A stretch of DNA of 33,434 nucleotides from CAZDBA01 sp964503615 (GTDB taxonomy: Bacteria; Planctomycetota; Planctomycetia; Pirellulales; Pirellulaceae), in the NCBI GenBank assembly GCA_964503615.1, contig CAZDBA010000036.1, positions 1 to 33,434 on the forward strand. The letters run 5' to 3'. This document shows, piece after piece, positions 24,190 through 32,663 of the stretch. Made by a program: the position numbers and the translations under genes. Below the pieces are notes generated by a model that made no database searches, was not told the origin of the DNA, and saw only the letters and a program-made list of their open reading frames with translations. Numbering within the stretch: the stretch's first letter is position 1; each line of letters starts with the position of its first letter.

Positions 24190-25834
24190 AGCGTAACGCC
24201 TCCACAGGGTGCATCCGTGCCGCTCGTATCGCGGGCAATACACTGGCCAAAACTGCGATCGCCATCGCGCCGATAGCAACCCAAACGATCATCATTGGAT
24301 TAATGATTGTTGGGATTTCTGAAAAGTAATAAATCGTCGGATCAAAAATCTCTTGCCCGGTCAACATGGCAATAAAGTCAGCGATCTCGTTAATGTAAAA
24401 TACAAAGACCAATCCAATGGCGATACCAACTCCCGTTCCCACAGCGCCCAGCGAAAGCCCATATCCAAGAAAGATGGACATCACTCCACCGCTAGGAGCT
24501 CCTAACGCTTTTAGAATTCCGATATCCTTGGTCTTCTCCACAACAATCATGAAGAAAGTTGCCAAGATGCCGAAGCCTGCCACTGCGATGATTAGGAACA
24601 ACAGGATGTTGAGAATCGTAACTTCCAATGTGACAGCACTTAGTAAAGGGCGCTGCGTGTCTTGCCAAGTCTGGATCATGTAAGGGTAGGTCTCAGGCGG
24701 AAACCTCGCTATCAGCGCGTCCCGTGCCGAAGCGATATCAGCATCCGGCTTCAACCGAATTTGGATCGCCGAGACGGTTGAGTTCCCGGTGCTGGGGTCG
24801 ATCATCCCTCTCAACTCTTGCAACTCTTTTAGTGGCATGAATGCAAAACTCGAATCGTACTCATGCATATTCGAAGAGTAAAAATCGACCACGGTGCAAT
24901 TTTCGCTGATTGGAGATGGGTTAGGGCCGGCCGTTGGCAAAGTCACCTGAACGTCATCGCCTGGGCGGACCATATAGAGGTCCTTTGTTTCGCCGGTCTC
25001 TGCATCGACCCACTTTCGGTTGCTGATTGCCAGTCCGAGAATGATGCCTGAATATTGATCACGCCCCGGATCGAACATCTCGTCTACCGAGATTTGCTCA
25101 CGAAACTGAGAACCCGGGTCAAAAGCACTGATTTCATCCGGCAAATCACCTGAGATCGAATCGGAATTCTCAGCCATTGCGTTCAAATCGGGTACAGAAT
25201 CGGGTAACGCTGCGAACTGGACGGTAGGTTCGGCTTTCTCTTCGGCGACGGTTTCCTCAACGTTTAGAACTGGCCGCGGTTCGGTAGCTGCTGGGCCAAA
25301 CATTCGCTCCAGCTCTTTTTTCTCTGCTGCCTTGGCTCGACGATACGGCCAACCCACGCTTTGGAACGTGGGATGGTTGAATTTTGGATCATAGCCGTCT
25401 TCTTCCAAGTCGAATTGGATGGAGCGTTTTTTGCGTTCATTCGTCACAAAGGGGTGGAACTTAGTGACGTCGCCATAAGTCTGCTCGTCGACGCCCATCA
25501 ACATGATCTGCTGAGTCCATTGCCGGTTGCGGAACTCAACGTTCAAAAGTGCTGGCACTCGTACGATTGTCGTGATTGCCTCGACATCATCGCCCAAGAC
25601 TTCTTCGATCGCCGCAACGTGCAGGTCAGGCCAAGGAATTTCACCCAGCCCCGGATCTGCCATTTCGATATCGGAAAGAATTCCGTGCAAACGGTCTTTC
25701 ATTTCGGTGACAAAGCCCGACATGACGCTGTTGACAACGATCAAAGTTGCCACGCCAAGCGTAACGCTTACGATCGAAGCCAACGCAATAAAACGCGTTC
25801 TGAGATACCGCCATGAAAGCAGTAATTTATACAT
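24182..25834 (-). CDS. lolC: LolC/LolE-family lipoprotein-releasing ABC permease with large periplasmic insert
   Basis: The membrane part of the lipoprotein-release transporter. The 550 residues start MYKLLLSWRYLRTRFIALAS, a typical LolC/E beginning, at the ATG at 25834 with AAAGGA about 7 bases upstream. The frame extends further to 25876 without family signal. The first transmembrane helix is at about 16-38. Three more follow in the C-terminal FtsX domain, within LLFLIIAVAGFGILATFFMI, GLSLGAVGTGVGIAIGLVFV and VWVAIGAMAIAVLASVLPAI. It ends in the usual AARMHPVEALRYE. Family members are near 400-415 residues. Here an acidic, low-complexity segment (about 135-258) is inserted into the first periplasmic part. 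Only one permease gene is present, so the transporter may be a homodimer of this protein. Confidence 0.9.
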   Translation of the reverse strand: MYKLLLSWRYLRTRFIALASIVSVTLGVATLIVVNSVMSGFVTEMKDRLHGILSDIEMADPGLGEIPWPDLHVAAIEEVLGDDVEAITTIVRVPALLNVEFRNRQWTQQIMLMGVDEQTYGDVTKFHPFVTNERKKRSIQFDLEEDGYDPKFNHPTFQSVGWPYRRAKAAEKKELERMFGPAATEPRPVLNVEETVAEEKAEPTVQFAALPDSVPDLNAMAENSDSISGDLPDEISAFDPGSQFREQISVDEMFDPGRDQYSGIILGLAISNRKWVDAETGETKDLYMVRPGDDVQVTLPTAGPNPSPISENCTVVDFYSSNMHEYDSSFAFMPLKELQELRGMIDPSTGNSTVSAIQIRLKPDADIASARDALIARFPPETYPYMIQTWQDTQRPLLSAVTLEVTILNILLFLIIAVAGFGILATFFMIVVEKTKDIGILKALGAPSGGVMSIFLGYGLSLGAVGTGVGIAIGLVFVFYINEIADFIAMLTGQEIFDPTIYYFSEIPTIINPMMIVWVAIGAMAIAVLASVLPAIRAARMHPVEALRYE

Positions 25835-26325
25835 CGCCAGTCCTTTGGCAAAATTTTTATTCGAACAGCTGGTCAAAAACCGGGCCTCCGCCTCGATTCC
25901 GCGTCAGCAAGACTGCAAACGCAAAAACTGCATGCGGAACTTTAGCTGTTATTAGAAATTAACTCAATTTCAAACGACAACTTCCAAAGTGCATGCATTT
26001 ACTCCGTTCGAGCTATAAACTCCGTTTCGATTTGACCGGGGCGAAACAGCGGTCGTATTCGTGTTGTTCGATACGAAACAGGCGAAAGTTACACACCGCA
26101 GAAAGGAATGAAGCCCTCAGAGAGGTGACTTCCTTGACATTATCTGGCTCAAAACAATAATGATCACCAATAAATTTGGGAAAGAGGCCAAGCCGAAAAT
26201 CTCGTTTTTTAGTTGCATTTCAGCGATTCTAATGAGATTTGGCGTTACTTTTTTATCCAGGTCGTTCTGCATCGTCTCTCCTTCCAACGATACAGTTCTC
26301 CCCAAAAAATTTTAGATCACCTTCC
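25835..26325. other. Intergenic region between divergent lolC and glycoside-hydrolase genes
   Basis: I see no gene in these 491 bases; the reverse frame of about 62 codons overlapping the right gene has no features. The reading frame of the plus-strand gene is open from 26239, but its signal peptide begins at 26326. The region should hold both promoters; none could be placed with confidence. Confidence 0.45.
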
Positions 26326-28740
26326 ATGCAATTGCTTATTTCTGCGCGCAACTATTTGGTAACCATTCTTCAAATTCTCATATGCTCAACACCGAAAAGA
26401 ACTCTCTTTTTCTCGGTGATCATCGGATTGCTACTCGCCAACAGTAGCCTTGGGCAGACGGTGACGATCAACTCCAACGTGGTTGGAGAAACTCCCAGCA
26501 TCATCGGGCTCAATAGCGGCAATTATATACCCGGTGCCAATACGACCAGCTTTTGGCGATGGACCGGAGTCAACGGCGCGAGGATCTTTACCTCGGCTCC
26601 CAATATCGAACAGGACGACGACATTCCAGGCGACGGTGATGGAGTTAACAGCGCGGGCACTTTTGTAGCCCGTCGTGCAGCGGTTCGCGCCAATCCAACA
26701 GATCCCAGCCTTATTAATTTTGCTGAATTCGAAGACGGCTATGGGAACAATGAGTCAGATTTTATCAATTACGATCTTGCCTACAGCGAACTTTCATCCA
26801 ATGGGATCAGCCCTTTGGCGATCATCAATCGAACCGAAGGCCAGTTTCCATTCGCTGCTAACGGGACTGCGGCAGGTTGGGCCGATCGTTGGGAACACTG
26901 GCAGCATTACTATGCTCAAGCTTACTATCTAGGAAGTAATTATGATGTTCAGCGATTCAGCATGTACAACGAACCAGATCAATCAAGTCAGGATGTTACT
27001 CAAGCCGACTACCTGAACCGTTTGCAACTGGCTTCAGACGCGATTCAAAGCGCATTGCAAGACGTCAATCGGGATTTTGGAAAGAACCTGCAGCCTAACA
27101 TTATCGCTCCCATCACCGCTGGAGGTGCCAACGAGTATTTTAGACGCACCGACAATACGGATACTCGTGATGACAACCAAGGTTGGGGCGAATTGGTTAT
27201 CAATAACCTCAATACAGATTTTTTGGGCGAAGCGGATCCGACGTTCCAGTTGGTCCACACCTACGGTTACCAACAATACAATGCGGATGGCCGTCGATAT
27301 GCTGAGGACCTTGAGTTTATTCAGGGGCAAGCTCTCAACGACATTGTTACTAACGGGCTTAACGGCGAAGTTAACTTTGGACTGACCGAGTTCAACGTTC
27401 ACAGCAATGGTGTCTTTGCTACTCGATCAGATGACCTCAATACTCCATCACGTTATTCCCGTCTCGGCGGAATGTTCACTGGCTTGGTCAACCAACAAGC
27501 CGACGAGTTGTACTTGTTCAAGTTTGACTCCAATGCGGAAGATGATTTCCTTCAAAAGAATGGCATCTTTACCAACAGTCGTTTTAATGCTCCCTATAAC
27601 GTTGGGGGAGCAACATCGGCAGCAGGCGTACTCAAGCTGTTAACAAAAGGCTTTGTGGGCGCTCAAGCACTTTTGGAACAGCCTGACCATAGCGTAAATA
27701 ATCTCGACGTCGCTGCCAGCTATAACCAGACCGAAGGGTGCTACTACGTTCTGTCGGCCAACGAAGGAACTACGGATCGCGATCTGACGTTTGATCTGTC
27801 GTCGCTTGATATTGAGGTGGGTTCAATTGTTCAAGTTGAAGAAGTTTCCGAGGGCAACATCGTTGAAGTGACTCAGCGCATTCCCCTTCCGGACAATGGT
27901 CGAATCTCAGTCGAACAGTCCGGCGAGAGCGTATTGCTGATTTCTGTTTTAGAAACTGCCCATAGTCTGCTTACGCTTATACCTACCGATGATGCGACCG
28001 TCCGTGCGGGCAGTGGTACCAATAACGCTGGATCAAGTAACAATATTTTTGTTCGTAACATCGTCAACGATACGAATTCATCGACTGGACGCGCGGTGGG
28101 GTTGTTGCAATTCGACATCTCCGAAATCGGCAACGATTTGTTAGGCCGAGCGGTGATTCAGGTTAACGGAGAGATTAGCGAGGGCAATCCCGATTTTGTA
28201 ACGACTCATGTCTATGGAATTCGCGGTGACGATTGGAATCAGGACACGATCATTTGGAATAACGTCAACAACTTGCTTCCTCCAGCGCAACAAGGCACTC
28301 GAGCGTTGATCGCTGACAATTTCGTCACGGGTATTTCGGATACCGCTGAGTTTCTTGGCCATCTGACGTTCAGCCAGGATACAGAGCTGGTTACCTTGGA
28401 TATTACCGAATACTTGAACAGCAATTTGGACGATGATTTAAGATTGCTGGTTACCCGAGAGGTTCGTTTTGATGGAGAAGCCGCCGATCGAGATGATGGA
28501 GCGGTTCGTTTCGATTCGTTGGACGACGTCGACGGTTTGGGACCTCAACTTATTCTTGAACTGGAAACAATTTTGCTCGGCGACGCCAATCTCGATGGCA
28601 TGGTGAACTTTCAGGATATCGCTCCCTTTATCTCGCTCTTGGGCTCTGGAGATTTTCTGGCCCAAGCGGATGTAAACGAGGATGGGGGCGTCGACTTCCT
28701 CGATATTTCTCCCTTCATTGGCCTCTTGACCAATCAGTAA
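26326..28740 (+). CDS. Exported glycoside-hydrolase-like protein with DNRLRE/CBM96-like module and EF-hand C-terminal tag
   Basis: Probably an exported polysaccharide-degrading enzyme. The 804 residues begin with a signal sequence (hydrophobic LFFSVIIGLLLANSSLG, cleavage near residue 44). Residues about 45-450 resemble a clan GH-A TIM barrel: IGLNSGNYIPG, FWRWTGVNGARIF, then RFSMYNEPD with a probable acid/base Glu216, and FGLTEFNVHSNG with a probable nucleophile Glu355. The pattern is reminiscent of GH86 agarase/porphyranase or GH39-type enzymes, but I cannot fix the family. A small beta domain follows. Residues about 548-745 form a DNRLRE/CBM96-like module (DDATVRAGSG, LLQFDISEIG, DDWNQDTIIWNN). 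The last 54 residues are two EF-hand loops (DANLDGMVNFQDI, DVNEDGGVDFLDI), shared with two other proteins here. ATG at 26326 directly precedes the signal peptide. Confidence 0.8.
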   Translation: MQLLISARNYLVTILQILICSTPKRTLFFSVIIGLLLANSSLGQTVTINSNVVGETPSIIGLNSGNYIPGANTTSFWRWTGVNGARIFTSAPNIEQDDDIPGDGDGVNSAGTFVARRAAVRANPTDPSLINFAEFEDGYGNNESDFINYDLAYSELSSNGISPLAIINRTEGQFPFAANGTAAGWADRWEHWQHYYAQAYYLGSNYDVQRFSMYNEPDQSSQDVTQADYLNRLQLASDAIQSALQDVNRDFGKNLQPNIIAPITAGGANEYFRRTDNTDTRDDNQGWGELVINNLNTDFLGEADPTFQLVHTYGYQQYNADGRRYAEDLEFIQGQALNDIVTNGLNGEVNFGLTEFNVHSNGVFATRSDDLNTPSRYSRLGGMFTGLVNQQADELYLFKFDSNAEDDFLQKNGIFTNSRFNAPYNVGGATSAAGVLKLLTKGFVGAQALLEQPDHSVNNLDVAASYNQTEGCYYVLSANEGTTDRDLTFDLSSLDIEVGSIVQVEEVSEGNIVEVTQRIPLPDNGRISVEQSGESVLLISVLETAHSLLTLIPTDDATVRAGSGTNNAGSSNNIFVRNIVNDTNSSTGRAVGLLQFDISEIGNDLLGRAVIQVNGEISEGNPDFVTTHVYGIRGDDWNQDTIIWNNVNNLLPPAQQGTRALIADNFVTGISDTAEFLGHLTFSQDTELVTLDITEYLNSNLDDDLRLLVTREVRFDGEAADRDDGAVRFDSLDDVDGLGPQLILELETILLGDANLDGMVNFQDIAPFISLLGSGDFLAQADVNEDGGVDFLDISPFIGLLTNQ

Positions 28741-28815
28741 AAGAGTCACCAAACTATTTTCCGCCTACGTTCTTCGGCAAAGTGAGATTGGATGGCCGAT
28801 GCAAATTTTTGTTTG

Positions 28816-29604
28816 CTATCCAAGGAGAAGGCCGATGAACGAATTGATGTCCATAAAGTTGACTGCTCCGTCTTCATTGACATCTGCTTCATCCTGAAAC
28901 CCACCGGATGACAGGATCGCAATGAAGGGTGCGATATCGGAAAAGTCGACCTCGCCGCTTTGATTGACGTCTCCCAGGATGATTGCCTGAATTTCAATCG
29001 AGTCGATTGTGTATTGCAAAACAAAGCGCGAGCCTTCTGGATTGTTTCCTGATATCGTCCCCGTCCCAATAGTGAAATCTGACAGCGAAAAGCTTTCGGG
29101 TAATTCGTGGCCATCAAAAAAAGATGCGGTCTCGTCGGTGAAGTCCAAAAGGATCCCCGCGTCAATTGCAGTGTCATCGACCATAATTTGGTCCCCAGTC
29201 AAATTGCTGTTGCTAAAGACTGGGTCCTGCCCGTCCAAAATGCCGAAGGCGTCTATTGTAAATGTCGGGGTCACAGAGAAATCGTTGTTTATGAAGATTC
29301 CGTAATCTCCAATGGATCGATAAGTCAGTCCATTGATGGTGACTTCGATCGCTTCCGGTTCTGTCACAACAAACAACGCTGCCGTGCCGTCGATCAGATC
29401 TGTCGTTGCCTCCGCGTTATACGTAAATGTTGTGGTAACGATATCGCCAGCAGAGTAGGTCACATCTGAAGTAAGTTGATTGAGTTTTTGGAAGCCGTTA
29501 CTTGCAGGGCCAGAAAACGTAGCACGAATTTTTTGTGCCTCGGCCTCTTGGCACCAAAAAGACACAGTACTGATAACTGCAATCAGGAAAATTAATCGTT
29601 TCAC
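28816..29604 (-). CDS. Small exported protein with C-terminal EF-hand (dockerin-like) tag
   Basis: Function unknown. The 262-residue product has a signal peptide (KRLIFLIAVISTVSFW, cleavage after AEA) and a beta-rich body (about 30-205) containing DIVTTTFTYNAEA and NGLTYRSIGDYGIFINND. This body resembles PEP-CTERM or cohesin-like beta-sandwich exported proteins only in general character. The last 53 residues carry two EF-hand-like loops (DVNQSGEVDFSDI, DVNEDGAVNFMDI). GTG at 29604 is chosen as start because GGGAG lies 11 bases before it and the basic N-region follows at once; an in-frame TTG at 29622 is the alternative. It converges with the glycoside-hydrolase-like gene, 75 bases apart, with no clear terminator between. 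Not recognised as a named family. Confidence 0.75.
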   Translation of the reverse strand: MKRLIFLIAVISTVSFWCQEAEAQKIRATFSGPASNGFQKLNQLTSDVTYSAGDIVTTTFTYNAEATTDLIDGTAALFVVTEPEAIEVTINGLTYRSIGDYGIFINNDFSVTPTFTIDAFGILDGQDPVFSNSNLTGDQIMVDDTAIDAGILLDFTDETASFFDGHELPESFSLSDFTIGTGTISGNNPEGSRFVLQYTIDSIEIQAIILGDVNQSGEVDFSDIAPFIAILSSGGFQDEADVNEDGAVNFMDINSFIGLLLG

Positions 29605-29896
29605 AATTATAGCCGCTCCCAAATTTAAGCGTATTTAGATTTTTGAATTCAGTTTAGTCTACCAAGCATGAGTTAAGTTTCTTAGCAAAAAAACAGTGAA
29701 CTCTCCAAAATCCGCCAGACGCAAGTGGGCAAGTGGCTTGGCTGGACGACAAGCCGGAGCGAAGCCAAGTCCTGATGGCCTCAAAGGACCATTTGCGCTC
29801 AACCATTTGCGCTTGTGAATACTCCAGCCCCTTATCTTCCGCGGAGGGGTGATTTTGTTAAAATTCGGGCTCGATTCACAAATCAACAGGAATTCC
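29605..29896. other. Intergenic region before kdsA with hairpin and short direct repeat
   Basis: No gene is supported. It contains a 7-base inverted repeat, CTTGGCT (29737-29743) and AGCCAAG (29763-29769), and a direct repeat ACCATTTGCGCT at 29788-29799 and 29802-29813 (14-base period). The GC-rich core sits between AT-rich flanks and could be a leader structure, a REP-like element or a decayed repeat. An AGGA 5 bases before the GTG at 29897 is the likely kdsA ribosome binding site. Confidence 0.5.
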
Positions 29897-30733
29897 GTGC
29901 CTAACAACCCTGCTCAAATTGACGAAATACGTTGTGGAACCGATCTCCCCTTGATGGTCATTGCTGGGCCGTGTGTTTTGGAGGACGGTGAAGCGGGCAA
30001 GTCGTTGGCTTTTCAGATCGCCGAGACGCTCAAGACGGTTTGCGTTGGGCTGGAATTGCCTTTGATTTTTAAAGCTTCTTATGACAAGGCGAACCGAACG
30101 AGTTTAAATTCGTATCGAGGGATAGGGATTCAGTCAGGACTGGATCTGCTGGGGCAAATTCGGGCTGAGTTCGGGGTGCCGGTTACAACCGATATTCACG
30201 AACCGTCCCACGCTGCCATGGCGGGTGAGGTTTGCCAACTCTTGCAAATCCCGGCTTTTTTGGCTCGGCAAACCGATCTGTTGGTCGCAGCTGCAAAGAC
30301 AGGCAAGCCGGTGAATGTCAAAAAAGGCCAGTTTATGGCACCATGGGATATGGAGCATGTGGTGGGTAAACTGGAGGCCGCTGGCTGTGACGATGTTTTG
30401 TTAACGGAACGTGGTACGTTTTTTGGCTACGGCCGTTTGGTTAACGACTTTACTGGATTGGTGCACATGCGAGAGCTGGGAACGCCCGTCGTGTTCGACG
30501 CCACGCACAGTGTCCAACAGCCCAGTGCGGCCGGTGGCAAAACGGGTGGTAATCGACAAATGGTTGCTCCCTTGGCTCGTGCGGCGGTTGCCGTCGGGTG
30601 CGATGCGGTCTTTATTGAGACTCATCCCGATCCAGACCAATCACCCAGTGACGGTCCGAATATGGTTCCGCTGGACGAAATCGGTGACCTGTTGAAAGAC
30701 CTGAAAACAATTCGCAACGTGCTCACCACGTAA
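29897..30733 (+). CDS. kdsA: 3-deoxy-8-phosphooctulonate synthase (KDO-8-P synthase), metal-dependent type
   Basis: Condenses phosphoenolpyruvate and arabinose 5-phosphate to KDO-8-phosphate, the precursor of KDO in lipopolysaccharide, in the cytoplasm. The 278 residues are normal for KdsA. Key motifs are VIAGPCVLED, FKASYDKANRTSLNSYRG, TTDIHEP, QTDLLVAAAKTGKPVNVKKG, VVFDATHSVQQP and FIETHPDPDQSPSDGPNM. The Cys in GPC (residue 26), with the late Glu/His/Asp, marks the metal-dependent class rather than the E. coli-like class with Asn at that place. GTG at 29897 is preferred over the upstream in-frame start at 29849 because AGGA lies 5 bases before it and the chain then has the usual length. 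A lipoprotein gene follows after 28 bases, so the two are probably co-transcribed. Confidence 0.95.
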   Translation: MPNNPAQIDEIRCGTDLPLMVIAGPCVLEDGEAGKSLAFQIAETLKTVCVGLELPLIFKASYDKANRTSLNSYRGIGIQSGLDLLGQIRAEFGVPVTTDIHEPSHAAMAGEVCQLLQIPAFLARQTDLLVAAAKTGKPVNVKKGQFMAPWDMEHVVGKLEAAGCDDVLLTERGTFFGYGRLVNDFTGLVHMRELGTPVVFDATHSVQQPSAAGGKTGGNRQMVAPLARAAVAVGCDAVFIETHPDPDQSPSDGPNMVPLDEIGDLLKDLKTIRNVLTT

Positions 30734-30761
30734 CTGACATTCGCAAAAGTATTTTGAAATC

Positions 30762-32633
30762 ATGCAAAAGTATCTTTATCTATCCTTGGTCTGTTTGATT
30801 GTTTCGGTCGGTTGTAATAAACGCGACTTGCTAAAAGAAGACATGCTTGACGCCCAAATGGTGTCGGCCAACATCGATAGCCTGCAACGAACGCTCGACT
30901 TTGTTTTTAGTGATAGTCGATTTGATCGCAAAGAGTTCGAACAACAGATCGAGGTCGGTTTGAATCGCTGGGTTTCGGAAGTGATCAAGGACGGAAAGGT
31001 CGAGGATGATTGGGGACTTTCTTCCGAATCGGAGGCTTTAGTTGAGGCGAATAAAAATCTTGCGGTTTTGGATCGGGTCGACGAAGTCAGTTTTTTGTCG
31101 TCGGATGGATACTTCGTCCAGCAGGCGGCGTGGCTGAAACTGATCGGGCAGCGAGTGCTGAGTGCGGAAAAGCTTGGCACGTACGAGCTTTATCGACTGG
31201 CCGCTGGGAAAGAGGAGGTTGAGGATTCTGTAGAGGCGTTTGATGAGATCGTGGCCGAGTTGAACCCTGATTGTTCGGAGGAGAACGCGCCTCAACTGGC
31301 CAATGCGATTCGCTTGTTCGACTGGGTTACACGCAATATCCAACTCGATCCGTCTGTGGAAATCGAAGTCGAGCAGTTAGCTCAAAACCTCGTAGTCACC
31401 GACATCACGAAAACTCCCGAAGAAACAATCGAGTTTTATACCGATCTGGCCAATCGCCCTGCAGGTGGAATTCGTGGGCTGGGCTATAACCATTTTCCGT
31501 ATCAGACGCTCGTTTTCGGGCGGGGAGATTTTGTCGAAAAAGCCAAGCTGTTTATGTTGCTTTGCCATCAATCGGGATTGGATTCCGTGATGTTGGCTGT
31601 CAAAGATGCGGACGGGAACGAGGTGCCTTGGCTGCCCGCTGTGTTGCTGGGTGATCAACTGTATTTGTTTGACAGTCAGTTAGGTTTGCCGCTTCCGGGT
31701 GAAAAGTTGGGTTCGGTTGCGACTTTGGCCCAAGTCCAAAAGAACGGTAAATTGCTTAACGGGCTTGATTTGACTCTGGAAGAATCGACTCGTGACGAAA
31801 CTGACTACCGTGTCACAGCGGAACAGGTCCAGGAAGTAACGGCTTTGGTCTACACCAGCCCAATTGCCGTTTCACGCAGAATGAAGTTTCTGGAAGATCG
31901 TCTGCTTGGCGATCAACGAATGCGTTTGACCATTGACACAGACCAAGTTGTGAAGGCGGTTGATAAGCTCGAAAATGTTTCGGCAAAACTGTGGGATATC
32001 GGTTTTAAAACGGAACAATTCAGGTCGGTCGTGAGTTCGGCCATCAAAGAGGCCAAGTTCGATTCTTCGTTGCGTGATAAACTCGGTTGGTACTACGACA
32101 ATGAATCTTACATCGATTCGTTCGTACGATATCGAACGGCAAGGAACCTGTATTTTATCGGCAAGTTTGAAACTGACCGAAACGCTCGTGACTACAGCGC
32201 GATTGAGGCGTTCAATGCACTGATGTACTCGGATGAAACGATTGCGAGTCTGGATACGAACATGCGAGTTCAATATCGTTTAGGTATTCGCAAAGACGCT
32301 GGTCAGTCGAACGAAGATTTTCAACGCAGTCTCAATGGCGTAAAGGGGCAAATGCGTTTGATTCGCCGCGATACTGGGCTGTTTTTGGCGCAATCCTGTT
32401 TTGATTTTGGAAACATCGGGACGTGTGCAAACTGGCTTAAACGTGTGGCAGAGAAAGGATACTCGGAACGCTGGAACACGGGGCTTAACTATCTTACTGC
32501 TCGATCTTTCGAAGCTACCAAAGAGTACGACCGCGCAATCGAGGTATACAAAAAGGGAGAAGACGCCCAGTTCCATGGCGATCTAATTCGGGCTCGACTG
32601 CTAAAGGCTGCGAAAGAACGGTCCTCGGATTAG
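30762..32633 (+). CDS. Lipoprotein with degenerate transglutaminase-like segment and C-terminal TPR-like region
   Basis: Function unknown. The 623-residue product begins with a lipoprotein signal (LYLSLVCLIVSVGC, lipidated Cys18). The first half is helical. At about 250-320 a segment GRGDFVEKAKLFMLLCHQSG, then VPWLPAVLLGDQLYLFDSQLGLPLPG, follows the layout of transglutaminase-like cysteine-protease folds. The expected catalytic Cys before EKAKLF is absent and the usual His position reads Trp/Leu; the Asp-like position (LFDS) remains. So it is probably a non-catalytic relative. The C-terminal 150 residues (SAIEAFNALMYSDE, LSYLTARSFEATKEYD-like helices, DRAIEVYKKGEDAQFHGDLI) look like tetratricopeptide-type repeats. 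It sits 28 bases after kdsA, which hints at an envelope role. The family resemblance is from memory and moderate. Confidence 0.7.
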   Translation: MQKYLYLSLVCLIVSVGCNKRDLLKEDMLDAQMVSANIDSLQRTLDFVFSDSRFDRKEFEQQIEVGLNRWVSEVIKDGKVEDDWGLSSESEALVEANKNLAVLDRVDEVSFLSSDGYFVQQAAWLKLIGQRVLSAEKLGTYELYRLAAGKEEVEDSVEAFDEIVAELNPDCSEENAPQLANAIRLFDWVTRNIQLDPSVEIEVEQLAQNLVVTDITKTPEETIEFYTDLANRPAGGIRGLGYNHFPYQTLVFGRGDFVEKAKLFMLLCHQSGLDSVMLAVKDADGNEVPWLPAVLLGDQLYLFDSQLGLPLPGEKLGSVATLAQVQKNGKLLNGLDLTLEESTRDETDYRVTAEQVQEVTALVYTSPIAVSRRMKFLEDRLLGDQRMRLTIDTDQVVKAVDKLENVSAKLWDIGFKTEQFRSVVSSAIKEAKFDSSLRDKLGWYYDNESYIDSFVRYRTARNLYFIGKFETDRNARDYSAIEAFNALMYSDETIASLDTNMRVQYRLGIRKDAGQSNEDFQRSLNGVKGQMRLIRRDTGLFLAQSCFDFGNIGTCANWLKRVAEKGYSERWNTGLNYLTARSFEATKEYDRAIEVYKKGEDAQFHGDLIRARLLKAAKERSSD

Positions 32634-32663
32634 GTCCAAAGTCAGTTGAGTGCTGAATCAAGA

